Shown: positions 1-6,180, counted from the stretch's first letter. The stretch is DNA of 7,548 bases from Bacteroidetes bacterium UBA6491 (GCA_002436505.1 DJML01000120.1:1-7548); one strand, 5' to 3'. Program-made: numbers and translations. The notes: a model not told the origin generated them from the letters alone.

Positions 1-44
1 TTATTTTCAGTAAGTTCTTTTTTTAATCTGTCAAGATCCATCAT
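1..44 (-). CDS. 5' end of an unidentified divergent gene (partial)
   Basis: Reading leftward from an ATG at 44-42 (with a second ATG at 41-39), the minus strand stays open to the window edge and encodes MMDLDRLKKELTEN before it is cut off. The short charged, helix-like start is plausible for a cytosolic protein, but 14 codons are too few to assign a family. No Shine-Dalgarno site precedes it; the upstream stretch is T-rich when read on the minus strand, which is usual in Bacteroidota. It is divergent from the HD gene across a 59-base spacer, which is the main reason to believe it is a real gene start. It could still be chance. Confidence 0.45.
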   Translation of the reverse strand, partial: MMDLDRLKKELTEN

Positions 45-73
45 TGAAAAAAATATTTATGCGCTCAAATCAA

Positions 74-83
74 TATACTTGCA
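74..83 (+). promoter_or_regulatory. Candidate Bacteroidota-type -7 promoter box for the operon
   Basis: The sequence TATACTTGCA matches the Bacteroidota sigma-factor -7 consensus TAnnTTTG (often extended by CA) with one mismatch. It lies 20 bases upstream of the TTG start at 104, in the only intergenic spacer before the seven-gene run. No good -33 TTG element is seen at the expected distance; the nearest TTG (44-46) is too far. The core is part of a near-palindrome, ACTTGCAAAGT at 77-87, so a minus-strand promoter could overlap it. This is a motif match only. Confidence 0.3.
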
Positions 84-103
84 AAGTAGATAGCTAAAAC
101 GCT

Positions 104-1324
104 TTGAACAAAAAAAAGATTATTAATGACCCGATCTATGGGTTTATTCCGATCACACGAGAACTCGTATTTGATCTTTTAGAACATCCTGTTTTTCAGA
201 GACTTCGAAGGATCAAGCAATTGGGTATGATCAACCTTGTGTATCCGGGAGCGAATCACACCCGATTCCATCATGCACTCGGAGCTATGCATTTAATGAC
301 CAAGGCACTAGATTCACTTGTTCAGAAAGGCATAGAGATCAGTGAAGAAGAGAAAACTTCTGCTTGTGTAGCAATATTACTCCATGACATTGGGCATGGC
401 CCCTTCTCCCATACACTTGAAAGAACCCTGGTGAAGGGGATCAGCCATGAAGAGATCTCACTGGCTTTCATGCAAATGATCAATGAAGAATTCAACGGTG
501 CTTTGGACATGGCCATTGAAATTTTCGAAGACAAGTATAAAAGGCATTTTTTACACGAACTTGTTAGTAGCCAACTGGATGTTGACCGACTTGATTATCT
601 CACCCGTGACAGCTTCTATACCGGTGTTTCAGAAGGGATCGTTGGGCTAGAAAGGATCATCCAGATGATGAATGTGGTAGATGACCGACTGGTAATAGAA
701 GAAAAGGGCATTTACTCAGTCGAAAAATTCCTCGTGGCAAGAAGATTGATGTACTGGCAGGTTTATTTCCATAAAACGACCATTGCAGCTGATACGCTCA
801 TGCTGAATATTCTTAAAAGAGCCCGTCATCTTCTGAGAGAGGGTAAGGACCTGTTTTGCCCTCCTGCTCTGTTATATTTTCTTGAAAAAGACATGCACCA
901 TCAGGATCTGATTAAATCCAAATGGAGATTGCAGATATTCAGTACCATTGATGATGTGGACATTATTTCTGCAATAAAAGTATGGAGTACGAATGAGGAT
1001 AAGATTTTGAGTGAGTTATGTTCAAGTCTCATATACAGAAGGTTGCCGAGGGTTTTGATCCAGAAAAAAGAAATCACAAAAAAGCAGGTACAGGATTGCA
1101 TTGCAGCTATTATGGAAAAACGTCCCTGGTTGTCTGCTGAAGAAACAGAATATTTCTATATGGAGGGTGATATTATGAACGAGGCCTATGGAGGCAAGGA
1201 CAAAGACATCCTTATTTTAACCAAAAGCGGTGAGATAATAGACATCGAAAATGCATCTGACAACTATAATATTAGGGCATTAAGGCCTATCGTCAAGAAG
1301 TTTTATTTAAGTGCACCTAAATAG
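104..1324 (+). CDS. HD-domain phosphohydrolase (dNTPase/SAMHD1-like, COG1078 type)
   Basis: A 406-residue soluble protein of the HD superfamily, related to dGTPase/SAMHD1-type triphosphohydrolases. The N-terminus (NDPIYGFI, then FQRLRRIKQLG at about 31-41) is characteristic. The metal site is complete: H57 in the RFHH motif, H94-D95 in LLHDIGHGPFSH, and D161 in LDVDRLDYLTRD, which match H167, H206-D207 and D311 of SAMHD1. The natural substrate (dNTPs or another phosphomonoester or nucleotide) cannot be read from sequence. The start is a TTG at 104: MNKKKIINDP is the expected family N-terminus, and no in-frame ATG exists nearby. It is the first gene of the run and lpxD follows directly, so co-expression with lipid A synthesis is likely. 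Family assignment is firm; the substrate is unknown. Confidence 0.92.
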   Translation: MNKKKIINDPIYGFIPITRELVFDLLEHPVFQRLRRIKQLGMINLVYPGANHTRFHHALGAMHLMTKALDSLVQKGIEISEEEKTSACVAILLHDIGHGPFSHTLERTLVKGISHEEISLAFMQMINEEFNGALDMAIEIFEDKYKRHFLHELVSSQLDVDRLDYLTRDSFYTGVSEGIVGLERIIQMMNVVDDRLVIEEKGIYSVEKFLVARRLMYWQVYFHKTTIAADTLMLNILKRARHLLREGKDLFCPPALLYFLEKDMHHQDLIKSKWRLQIFSTIDDVDIISAIKVWSTNEDKILSELCSSLIYRRLPRVLIQKKEITKKQVQDCIAAIMEKRPWLSAEETEYFYMEGDIMNEAYGGKDKDILILTKSGEIIDIENASDNYNIRALRPIVKKFYLSAPK

Positions 1325-1327
1325 TCT

Positions 1328-1337
1328 TATTTTTGCA
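1328..1337 (+). promoter_or_regulatory. Perfect TAnnTTTGCA promoter-like box upstream of lpxD
   Basis: TATTTTTGCA matches the Bacteroidota -7 box TAnnTTTG exactly, including the frequent CA extension. It starts four bases after the HD-gene stop codon. The TTG at 1333-1335, which could be taken as the lpxD start, lies inside it. If this box is used, transcription would begin near 1340 and lpxD would start at the TTG at 1351. The -33 region near 1301-1310 is T-rich but has no clear TTG. It may provide internal transcription of the lpx genes independent of the HD gene. The call rests on the motif and its position only. Confidence 0.4.
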
Positions 1338-1350
1338 AAAAGACCTCAAA

Positions 1351-2391
1351 TTGAGAGAAATTTCCGTCAAAGAAGCAGCAGAATATGTTAATGGTGAGAT
1401 TCAGGGAAACGAATCTGCCACATTTAATTCAGTTGGACGCATTGAAGATGCCTCCAACGGGTCATTGACCTTTCTTGCCAATCATAAATATCAGGAATTC
1501 CTTTACAAGACCAATGCTTCCATTGTTTTAGTGAACAGTGATCTTGAAATAAAAGGACTTGTGGATTCAACCCTGATAAAAGTCGAAGATGCCTATATCG
1601 CATTTTGCAAAATACTGAATCATTATTTCGATCCGGCGCTTGAGAAAAAGGGCATTGAAGGGAATGCTTTTGTTGATCCTTCAGCGAGTGTAGGTGCCGA
1701 TTCTTACGTTGGAAACGGGGCATATATTGGTGTAAATTCAAAGATCGGTGACCGATGTAAGATCTTTCCAAACACTTATATCGGAGATGATGTGCACATT
1801 GCCGACGACACGATAGTTTATGCCAATGTCAGCGTATATCAGGGAACCAGGATCGGTAAAAGAGCTATTATCCATAGCGGTACTGTGATAGGGGCTGATG
1901 GATTTGGCCATGCACGGCAAAAGGATGGCAGTTATATTAAAATACCTCAGATCGGGAATGTTATTGTTGAAGATGACGTAGAGATCGGCAGCAATACATC
2001 TATTGACCGTGCGACAATGGGTAGCACGATCATCAGAAAAGGGGTAAAACTTGACAATCTTGTACAGATAGCGCACAATGTCGAAATAGGTGCACACTCA
2101 GTGATAGCGGGACAGACAGGGGTATCGGGGTCCACTAAACTTGGGAATTACTGTGTAATTGCGGGTCAGGTGGGATTTGCAGGGCATCTGAAAATTGCCG
2201 AAGGAACCCAGATCGGTGCTCAAAGTGGCATCAATAAAGACATTGAAGAGAAAAACAAACAATGGTTTGGCACTCCAATACTTCCGTTAAAAGAAACGAT
2301 AAGGAACTTCCTCCTTATACGTTCATTACCGAAGATGAGAAAGCAGATCGATGAGTTAGAAAAGAAAGTTGAAGCAATTTCAGAGGGATAA
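1351..2391 (+). CDS. lpxD: UDP-3-O-(3-hydroxyacyl)glucosamine N-acyltransferase LpxD
   Basis: Third committed enzyme of lipid A synthesis: it transfers a 3-hydroxyacyl chain from ACP to the 2-amino group of UDP-3-O-acyl-glucosamine in the cytoplasm. Numbering here is from the TTG at 1333. An N-terminal uridine-binding domain (about 8-105, with NGSLTFLAN at 42-50) is followed by a left-handed beta-helix of hexapeptide repeats (about 110-300) and a C-terminal helical segment (about 316-350). The catalytic His is H248 in IAHNV, matching E. coli H239; H285 in FAGHLKI matches E. coli H276. The start at 1351 (reading LREISVKEAAEY as MREIS...) agrees with family N-termini, whereas 1333 falls inside a promoter-like box and would add six residues. 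Both starts are TTG with no Shine-Dalgarno site. The gene ends four bases before the preferred lpxC start. Confidence 0.95.
   Translation: MREISVKEAAEYVNGEIQGNESATFNSVGRIEDASNGSLTFLANHKYQEFLYKTNASIVLVNSDLEIKGLVDSTLIKVEDAYIAFCKILNHYFDPALEKKGIEGNAFVDPSASVGADSYVGNGAYIGVNSKIGDRCKIFPNTYIGDDVHIADDTIVYANVSVYQGTRIGKRAIIHSGTVIGADGFGHARQKDGSYIKIPQIGNVIVEDDVEIGSNTSIDRATMGSTIIRKGVKLDNLVQIAHNVEIGAHSVIAGQTGVSGSTKLGNYCVIAGQVGFAGHLKIAEGTQIGAQSGINKDIEEKNKQWFGTPILPLKETIRNFLLIRSLPKMRKQIDELEKKVEAISEG
2382..2387 (+). promoter_or_regulatory. Ribosome binding site for lpxC-fabZ
   Basis: AGAGGG lies within the last codons of lpxD, eight bases before the ATG at 2396. It is one of the few Shine-Dalgarno-like sites in the window, and it favours 2396 over the in-frame TTG at 2369 as the start of the fusion gene. 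Confidence 0.55.
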
Positions 2392-2395
2392 TCAC

Positions 2396-3802
2396 ATGGA
2401 GATAATGCAAACAACAATAAATGCTCCGGTTACTGTAAAAGGTGTTGGCCTGCATACCGGAAAAGCTGTGACTATGGTTATACAACCTGCTCCTGAGGAC
2501 CATGGTTACAAATTTCAACGAACCGATCTTGAAGGTCAGCCAATCGTAGAAGCTGATGCCGACCTGGTTGTTGATGTATCAAGAGGCACTACCATTGAAA
2601 AGAATGGAGCAAGGATCAACACTGTAGAGCACGTTCTTGCTGCGTTGGTTGGTTTGGAAGTCGACAACGCACTTATTCAGCTTGATGCTCCTGAAACGCC
2701 TATAATGGATGGCAGTTCAAAGCCTTTTATAGATGCAATCCTGGAAATTGGGATAAAGGAGCAGTCAAAAGAGCGAGAGTATTTTGAGATCCCTGAAAAC
2801 ATTTCCTATGCAGAACCTGACAGAGGCGTAGAGATGGTAGCAATGCCACTGGATGAATACAGGCTTACAGTAATGATCGATTACAATTCCCCGGTCCTCG
2901 GAAGCCAGCATGCCAGCATTTCATCTCTAAGGGATTTCAACAAAGAAATATCCAGTTGCAGAACATTTTGTTTTCTTCACGAATTGGAAATGTTGGTGGA
3001 CAACGACCTGATTAAAGGTGGCGACCTGAACAATGCCATTGTTGTTGTTGATCGCGTTGTAGACCAGGAAGAGTTGGACAAACTGGCCAAACTGTTCAAT
3101 AAGCCAGGGATAAATGTTAAGCAGGAAGGCATTCTGAATAACGTTGATCTGCGGTTCCAGAACGAACCAGCAAGGCATAAGCTCCTGGACATGGTTGGTG
3201 ATCTTGCGCTTATCGGTATGCCGATAAAAGCACAGATCATGGCTGCACGTCCGGGACATGCAGCAAATGTCGAGTTTGCCAAGAAGATCAAAAGAATGAT
3301 CGAAAAAACCAAAAGAGACAAGAAGTCCAAATCGAATGCTCCTTACTATGACCCGAATGCAGAGCCGGTATTTGATTATAAGGCCATAGATAAGATATTG
3401 CCTCATAAGCATCCATTCTTGCTGGTGGACAAGATCATATCTTTAACTGAACTTGAAGTCGTTGCAGTAAAAAACATTACCGGAGATCAATATTTCTTCG
3501 CCGGGCATTTTCCCGGAGAACCTATTATGCCGGGTGTGCTGCAACTGGAGGCCATGGCACAGGCCGGAGGGGTTCTTGTTTTACATGACAAAGAAGAACC
3601 AGAAAAATGGAGCACCTATTTTGTCAAGATCGAGAATGCAAAATTTAAAGGAATGGTCCTGCCGGGTGACACACTTCTTATAAAAATGGCACTGATCCCT
3701 CCTATTCGAAGAGGTATATGTGTTATGAAAGGCGAAGCTTACGTTGGCGATAAGCTGGTATGTGAAGCAGACATGATGGCTCAGGTAATTAAAAACAAGT
3801 AA
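2396..3802 (+). CDS. lpxC/fabZ: Bifunctional UDP-3-O-acyl-N-acetylglucosamine deacetylase / 3-hydroxyacyl-ACP dehydratase (LpxC-FabZ fusion)
   Basis: A 468-residue fusion of two cytoplasmic enzymes. Residues 1 to about 300 are LpxC, the zinc deacetylase at the committed step of lipid A synthesis: GVGLHTG at 16-22, E78-H79 in TVEHV, H261 and D265 in RHKLLD as zinc ligands, and H288 in RPGHAAN as the catalytic histidine. A lysine-rich linker (about 299-320) leads to FabZ (about 327-468), which dehydrates 3-hydroxyacyl-ACP: ILPHKHPFLLVD at 334-345, catalytic H371 in GHFPGEPIMPG, and E385 fourteen residues later, as in E. coli H54/E68. Both active sites are intact. The fusion is typical of Bacteroidota. 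The ATG at 2396 has a Shine-Dalgarno site and matches family length; the ATG at 2405 is a weaker alternative, and the TTG at 2369 would add nine residues overlapping lpxD. Confidence 0.97.
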   Translation: MEIMQTTINAPVTVKGVGLHTGKAVTMVIQPAPEDHGYKFQRTDLEGQPIVEADADLVVDVSRGTTIEKNGARINTVEHVLAALVGLEVDNALIQLDAPETPIMDGSSKPFIDAILEIGIKEQSKEREYFEIPENISYAEPDRGVEMVAMPLDEYRLTVMIDYNSPVLGSQHASISSLRDFNKEISSCRTFCFLHELEMLVDNDLIKGGDLNNAIVVVDRVVDQEELDKLAKLFNKPGINVKQEGILNNVDLRFQNEPARHKLLDMVGDLALIGMPIKAQIMAARPGHAANVEFAKKIKRMIEKTKRDKKSKSNAPYYDPNAEPVFDYKAIDKILPHKHPFLLVDKIISLTELEVVAVKNITGDQYFFAGHFPGEPIMPGVLQLEAMAQAGGVLVLHDKEEPEKWSTYFVKIENAKFKGMVLPGDTLLIKMALIPPIRRGICVMKGEAYVGDKLVCEADMMAQVIKNK

Positions 3803-3806
3803 TAAC

Positions 3807-3812
3807 AAAGGA
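3807..3812 (+). promoter_or_regulatory. Ribosome binding site for lpxA
   Basis: AAAGGA sits in the 18-base gap after the lpxC-fabZ stop, eight bases before the lpxA ATG at 3821. The spacing is normal and supports that start. Confidence 0.55.
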
Positions 3813-3820
3813 AAATTAAG

Positions 3821-4603
3821 ATGATTCAACCACTAGCATATGTAAATCCAGAATCTAAGATCGCTAACAATGTTGTGATCGAACCCTTTGTAACCATTCA
3901 TAAGAATGTAGAAATCGGTGAAGGCACATGGATTGGCTCTAACGTGACAATTATGGAAGGAGCACGCATTGGAAAAAACTGTCAGATATTCCCGGGAGCG
4001 GTTATATCAGCTGTTCCTCAGGATCTGAAATTCGAAGACGAAGAAACCGTAGTTATTATTGGCAATAATGTGGTGGTCAGAGAATGCGTTACACTCAACC
4101 GAGGTACAAAAGCCACAGGCAAAACGGTCATTGGAGACAATTGCCTGATCATGGCATATGCTCACGTTGCCCATGATTGTGTAATTGGCAATAATGCCAT
4201 ACTTGCAAACGCAGTTCAGCTGGCCGGACATGTTGAGATCGGCGACTGGGCTATTCTTGGTGGTTTGTCAGCAGTTCACCAGTTTGCTAAAATTGGTGAG
4301 CACGTTATGATATCAGGAGGCTCACTGGTGAGAAAAGATGTTCCTCCATTTACAAAAGCTGCACGTGAACCCCTCTCCTACGAAGGTGTGAACTCAATCG
4401 GATTAAGGAGAAGAGGTTTTACTCCTGAAAAGATCGCAGAGATCCAGGAGATATACCGAACCCTCTATTTAAGAGGGATGAACAATAACAAGGCGCTTTC
4501 TCGCATAGAAGCAGAAATGCCGGCGACGAAGGAACGTGATGAGATCATAAGCTTTATCCGGGCTTCTGACCGTGGCATCATGAAAGGCTTCTTGTCAAGA
4601 TAG
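3821..4603 (+). CDS. lpxA: Acyl-ACP--UDP-N-acetylglucosamine O-acyltransferase LpxA
   Basis: First enzyme of lipid A synthesis: it moves a 3-hydroxyacyl chain from ACP to the 3-OH of UDP-GlcNAc. The 260 residues match the family's usual length. Residues 1 to about 185 are hexapeptide repeats forming the trimeric beta-helix; about 190-260 is the helical C-terminal domain (GLRRRGF at 194-200). The active-site block AHVAHD gives H115, H118 (the catalytic base, E. coli H125) and D119; H137 and H153 match E. coli H144 and H160. The acyl-chain ruler position (E. coli G173) aligns with G166 in ISGGS. A glycine there leaves room for a long chain, so an acyl group of about C14 or longer is inferred. 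ATG start with a Shine-Dalgarno site; the next gene begins four bases after the stop. Confidence 0.97.
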   Translation: MIQPLAYVNPESKIANNVVIEPFVTIHKNVEIGEGTWIGSNVTIMEGARIGKNCQIFPGAVISAVPQDLKFEDEETVVIIGNNVVVRECVTLNRGTKATGKTVIGDNCLIMAYAHVAHDCVIGNNAILANAVQLAGHVEIGDWAILGGLSAVHQFAKIGEHVMISGGSLVRKDVPPFTKAAREPLSYEGVNSIGLRRRGFTPEKIAEIQEIYRTLYLRGMNNNKALSRIEAEMPATKERDEIISFIRASDRGIMKGFLSR

Positions 4604-4607
4604 CACT

Positions 4608-5252
4608 TTGTCCTCCCAAATTGAAATATCTGCAGTTGGTCTGGGTAAAAAATACCGGAAGAACTGGCTTTTTAAAAACATGGACCTGTCTTTCATTCAA
4701 GGACAGTCATGGGCCATTTTAGGCAGAAACGGTTCAGGAAAATCTACACTCCTTAAAATATTATGTGGTGCCATTGTACCGACAAAAGGTAAAGTGACGT
4801 GGCTGAAGAACAAGTCAGAAATTGAACTGAAGGACCAGTATCAGCTTTATTCAATTACTGCACCTTACCTTGAAATGGTTGAGGAATTCACCTTGCGGGA
4901 AATGCTGGACTTCCATTTTAGCCTTAAACAAATGATTGACGGATATTCTGTTGATACGGTAATTGTAAACGCCGGACTATCAAAGTCTGCTGACGTAAAG
5001 GTTAAATATTTCTCCAGTGGGATGATTCAGCGGTTAAAACTGATCACTTGCCTTTTCAGCGATGTCCCGATCCTGTTGCTTGACGAACCCTGTACAAATC
5101 TGGATGAGGAAGGCATTGCGTGGTACCGTAAAACGATCGAAGAAGTAAAACAGGATCGCCTGATCATTATAGCATCTAATCAGGCACATGAATATGATTT
5201 TTGCAGTAATTTAGTACGTATTGACAATCTAATTAAAGAAATAAAACAATGA
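4608..5252 (+). CDS. ABC-type ATPase subunit with non-canonical Q- and H-loops
   Basis: A 214-residue ATP-binding protein without membrane segments. Walker A is GRNGSGKST at 39-47, the signature region is FSSGMIQRLK at 135-144 (a divergent LSGGQ), Walker B is ILLLDEP at 155-161, and the D-loop is NLDEEG at 164-169. The Q-loop position reads ITAP (83-86) with no Gln, and the switch-histidine position reads IIIASNQ (186-192) with Asn191 where His is usual. No permease gene lies beside it, so its partner and substrate are unknown. The start is a TTG at 4608, four bases after the lpxA stop: the first in-frame ATG (residue 25) would remove the start of the nucleotide-binding fold. Its ATGA end overlaps the next gene. 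An envelope-lipid export role is only a guess from context. Confidence 0.88.
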   Translation: MSSQIEISAVGLGKKYRKNWLFKNMDLSFIQGQSWAILGRNGSGKSTLLKILCGAIVPTKGKVTWLKNKSEIELKDQYQLYSITAPYLEMVEEFTLREMLDFHFSLKQMIDGYSVDTVIVNAGLSKSADVKVKYFSSGMIQRLKLITCLFSDVPILLLDEPCTNLDEEGIAWYRKTIEEVKQDRLIIIASNQAHEYDFCSNLVRIDNLIKEIKQ

Positions 5253-5728
5253 ACAGAATAGCAACTCTTTTGACCATCTGCATGCTTGCAATGCTATCTA
5301 TGCCTTTATTTAGCTGCAACGGAGAAGGTAAGGCTGAATATGGAATTTATGGCGACTCCAGCATTACGGCTGAAGGCACTGTTTCTATTGGCGAGATACC
5401 CTCGTTGCTCAATAAAAAAGACTCCATTTATATTAAAGCAAAAGGACCGATCAAGGCTGTTTGTCAGAAAAAAGGATGCTGGATGCAAATGGATATTAAT
5501 GAAAAAGAATCAATGATCGTAAGATTCAAGGATTACGGATTTTTTGTCCCAATGGATGCCAGTGGAAAAGAGGCAATAATTGAAGGTTTTGCTTATGTTG
5601 ATACTACTTCTGTTGCAGAACTAAGACACCTTGCAAAGGATGCTGAAAAAACTGAAGAAGAGATCATGGCCATCACCGAACCTAAAGTTTCATTCAATTT
5701 TGAGGCCTCTGGCGTGATCATACAGTAA
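5249..5728 (+). CDS. DUF4920-family lipoprotein
   Basis: A 159-residue protein with a lipoprotein signal: a hydrophobic stretch at about 4-20, then a lipobox LFSC with C23 as the acylated cysteine, so it is anchored in a membrane facing the periplasm or the surface. The mature part matches what I recognise as DUF4920: CQKKGCWM at 72-79, KDYGFFVPMD at 94-103, and GKEAIIEGFAYV at about 106-117. The paired cysteines C72 and C77, with Trp and Met beside them, could bind a metal or form a disulfide, but this is inference. No biochemical function is known to me. The ATG lies in an ATGA overlap with the ABC gene stop, and the TAA stop overlaps the next ATG by one base, so translation is probably coupled. 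A one-mismatch promoter-like box, GATTTTTGCA, occurs at 5196-5205. Confidence 0.82.
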   Translation: MNRIATLLTICMLAMLSMPLFSCNGEGKAEYGIYGDSSITAEGTVSIGEIPSLLNKKDSIYIKAKGPIKAVCQKKGCWMQMDINEKESMIVRFKDYGFFVPMDASGKEAIIEGFAYVDTTSVAELRHLAKDAEKTEEEIMAITEPKVSFNFEASGVIIQ

Positions 5729-6180
5729 TGACCTTAAAAATTAAAATATCGTTACTACTGTTTCTTTTATTTACAGGCATCGTGGCATGCACGAAAGGAA
5801 AGAAAGACGTTTCTGCCAATGCCATGTATGAAAGGTCAGAGCTGGCAACATTGATGGTGGACATGTGGGATGAGAATAAAAAGGTAAAGGAAGATCTCGT
5901 AAATGGCCTCGACTCTGTTGTTTTGTCAGGACAGCATGAAAAGATGTTTACAGCCAAACCGACGGACTCATCGGACCTCACCCCTGTCTTCTACAACCTG
6001 GCAAAGGGCTACAATACACTTGCTGATAGTTTTTCAAATGCGGGAAGTGAAAGGGAGATCAAAATAAAACGTTACAATGCGGTTATAGATGGGTGCGTAA
6101 GTTGTCATGAAAATTTTTGCTCCGGACCAATACCAAAGATCAAGCAACTTTATCTCAGGGAAAAGCCTTCTTCTCTGTGA
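5728..6180 (+). CDS. Small CxxCH lipoprotein, probable monohaem cytochrome c-like
   Basis: A 150-residue protein with a lipoprotein signal: a hydrophobic core at about 5-19 and a lipobox ending in C21 (IVAC). The body is mostly charged and helix-prone (about 35-120), and a single haem-attachment motif lies near the C-terminus: C123-V-S-C126-H127, followed by ENFC (third cysteine C131) and GPIPKIKQL. A helical body with a C-terminal CxxCH resembles cytochrome c' and four-helix cytochromes, but the fold is not proven, and CxxCH could also hold a metal. Similar short proteins with CxSCHExFCxGPI are, as far as I recall, found in Bacteroidota without assigned function. It starts at the ATG sharing one base with the DUF4920 stop. 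Its last eight codons plus stop overlap the 3' end of the convergent membrane-protein gene. Confidence 0.75.
   Translation: MTLKIKISLLLFLLFTGIVACTKGKKDVSANAMYERSELATLMVDMWDENKKVKEDLVNGLDSVVLSGQHEKMFTAKPTDSSDLTPVFYNLAKGYNTLADSFSNAGSEREIKIKRYNAVIDGCVSCHENFCSGPIPKIKQLYLREKPSSL

Noticed and set aside
1424..2135. Several minus-strand open frames inside lpxD
   Set aside because: All are antisense to a complete acyltransferase with its catalytic histidine; no ribosome binding site or family resemblance was seen.
1681..2240. Periodic pattern of isoleucine/valine and glycine codons in lpxD, also seen in lpxA
   Set aside because: This is the hexapeptide repeat of the beta-helix fold at the protein level, not a DNA repeat or CRISPR-like array.
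3038..3053. Short GTT-type triplet run in lpxC
   Set aside because: It encodes consecutive valines in a normal part of the protein (IVVVDRVV) and is too short to be a meaningful repeat.
2927..3412. Minus-strand open frame of 161 codons inside lpxC-fabZ
   Set aside because: It lies entirely antisense to the fusion gene, whose motifs are intact; the translation shows no domain and looks like a mirror of the real reading frame.
4601..4610. TAGCACTTTG before the ABC gene as a promoter box
   Set aside because: The spacing between TA and TTTG is four bases instead of two, so it does not match TAnnTTTG; TAG is the lpxA stop codon.
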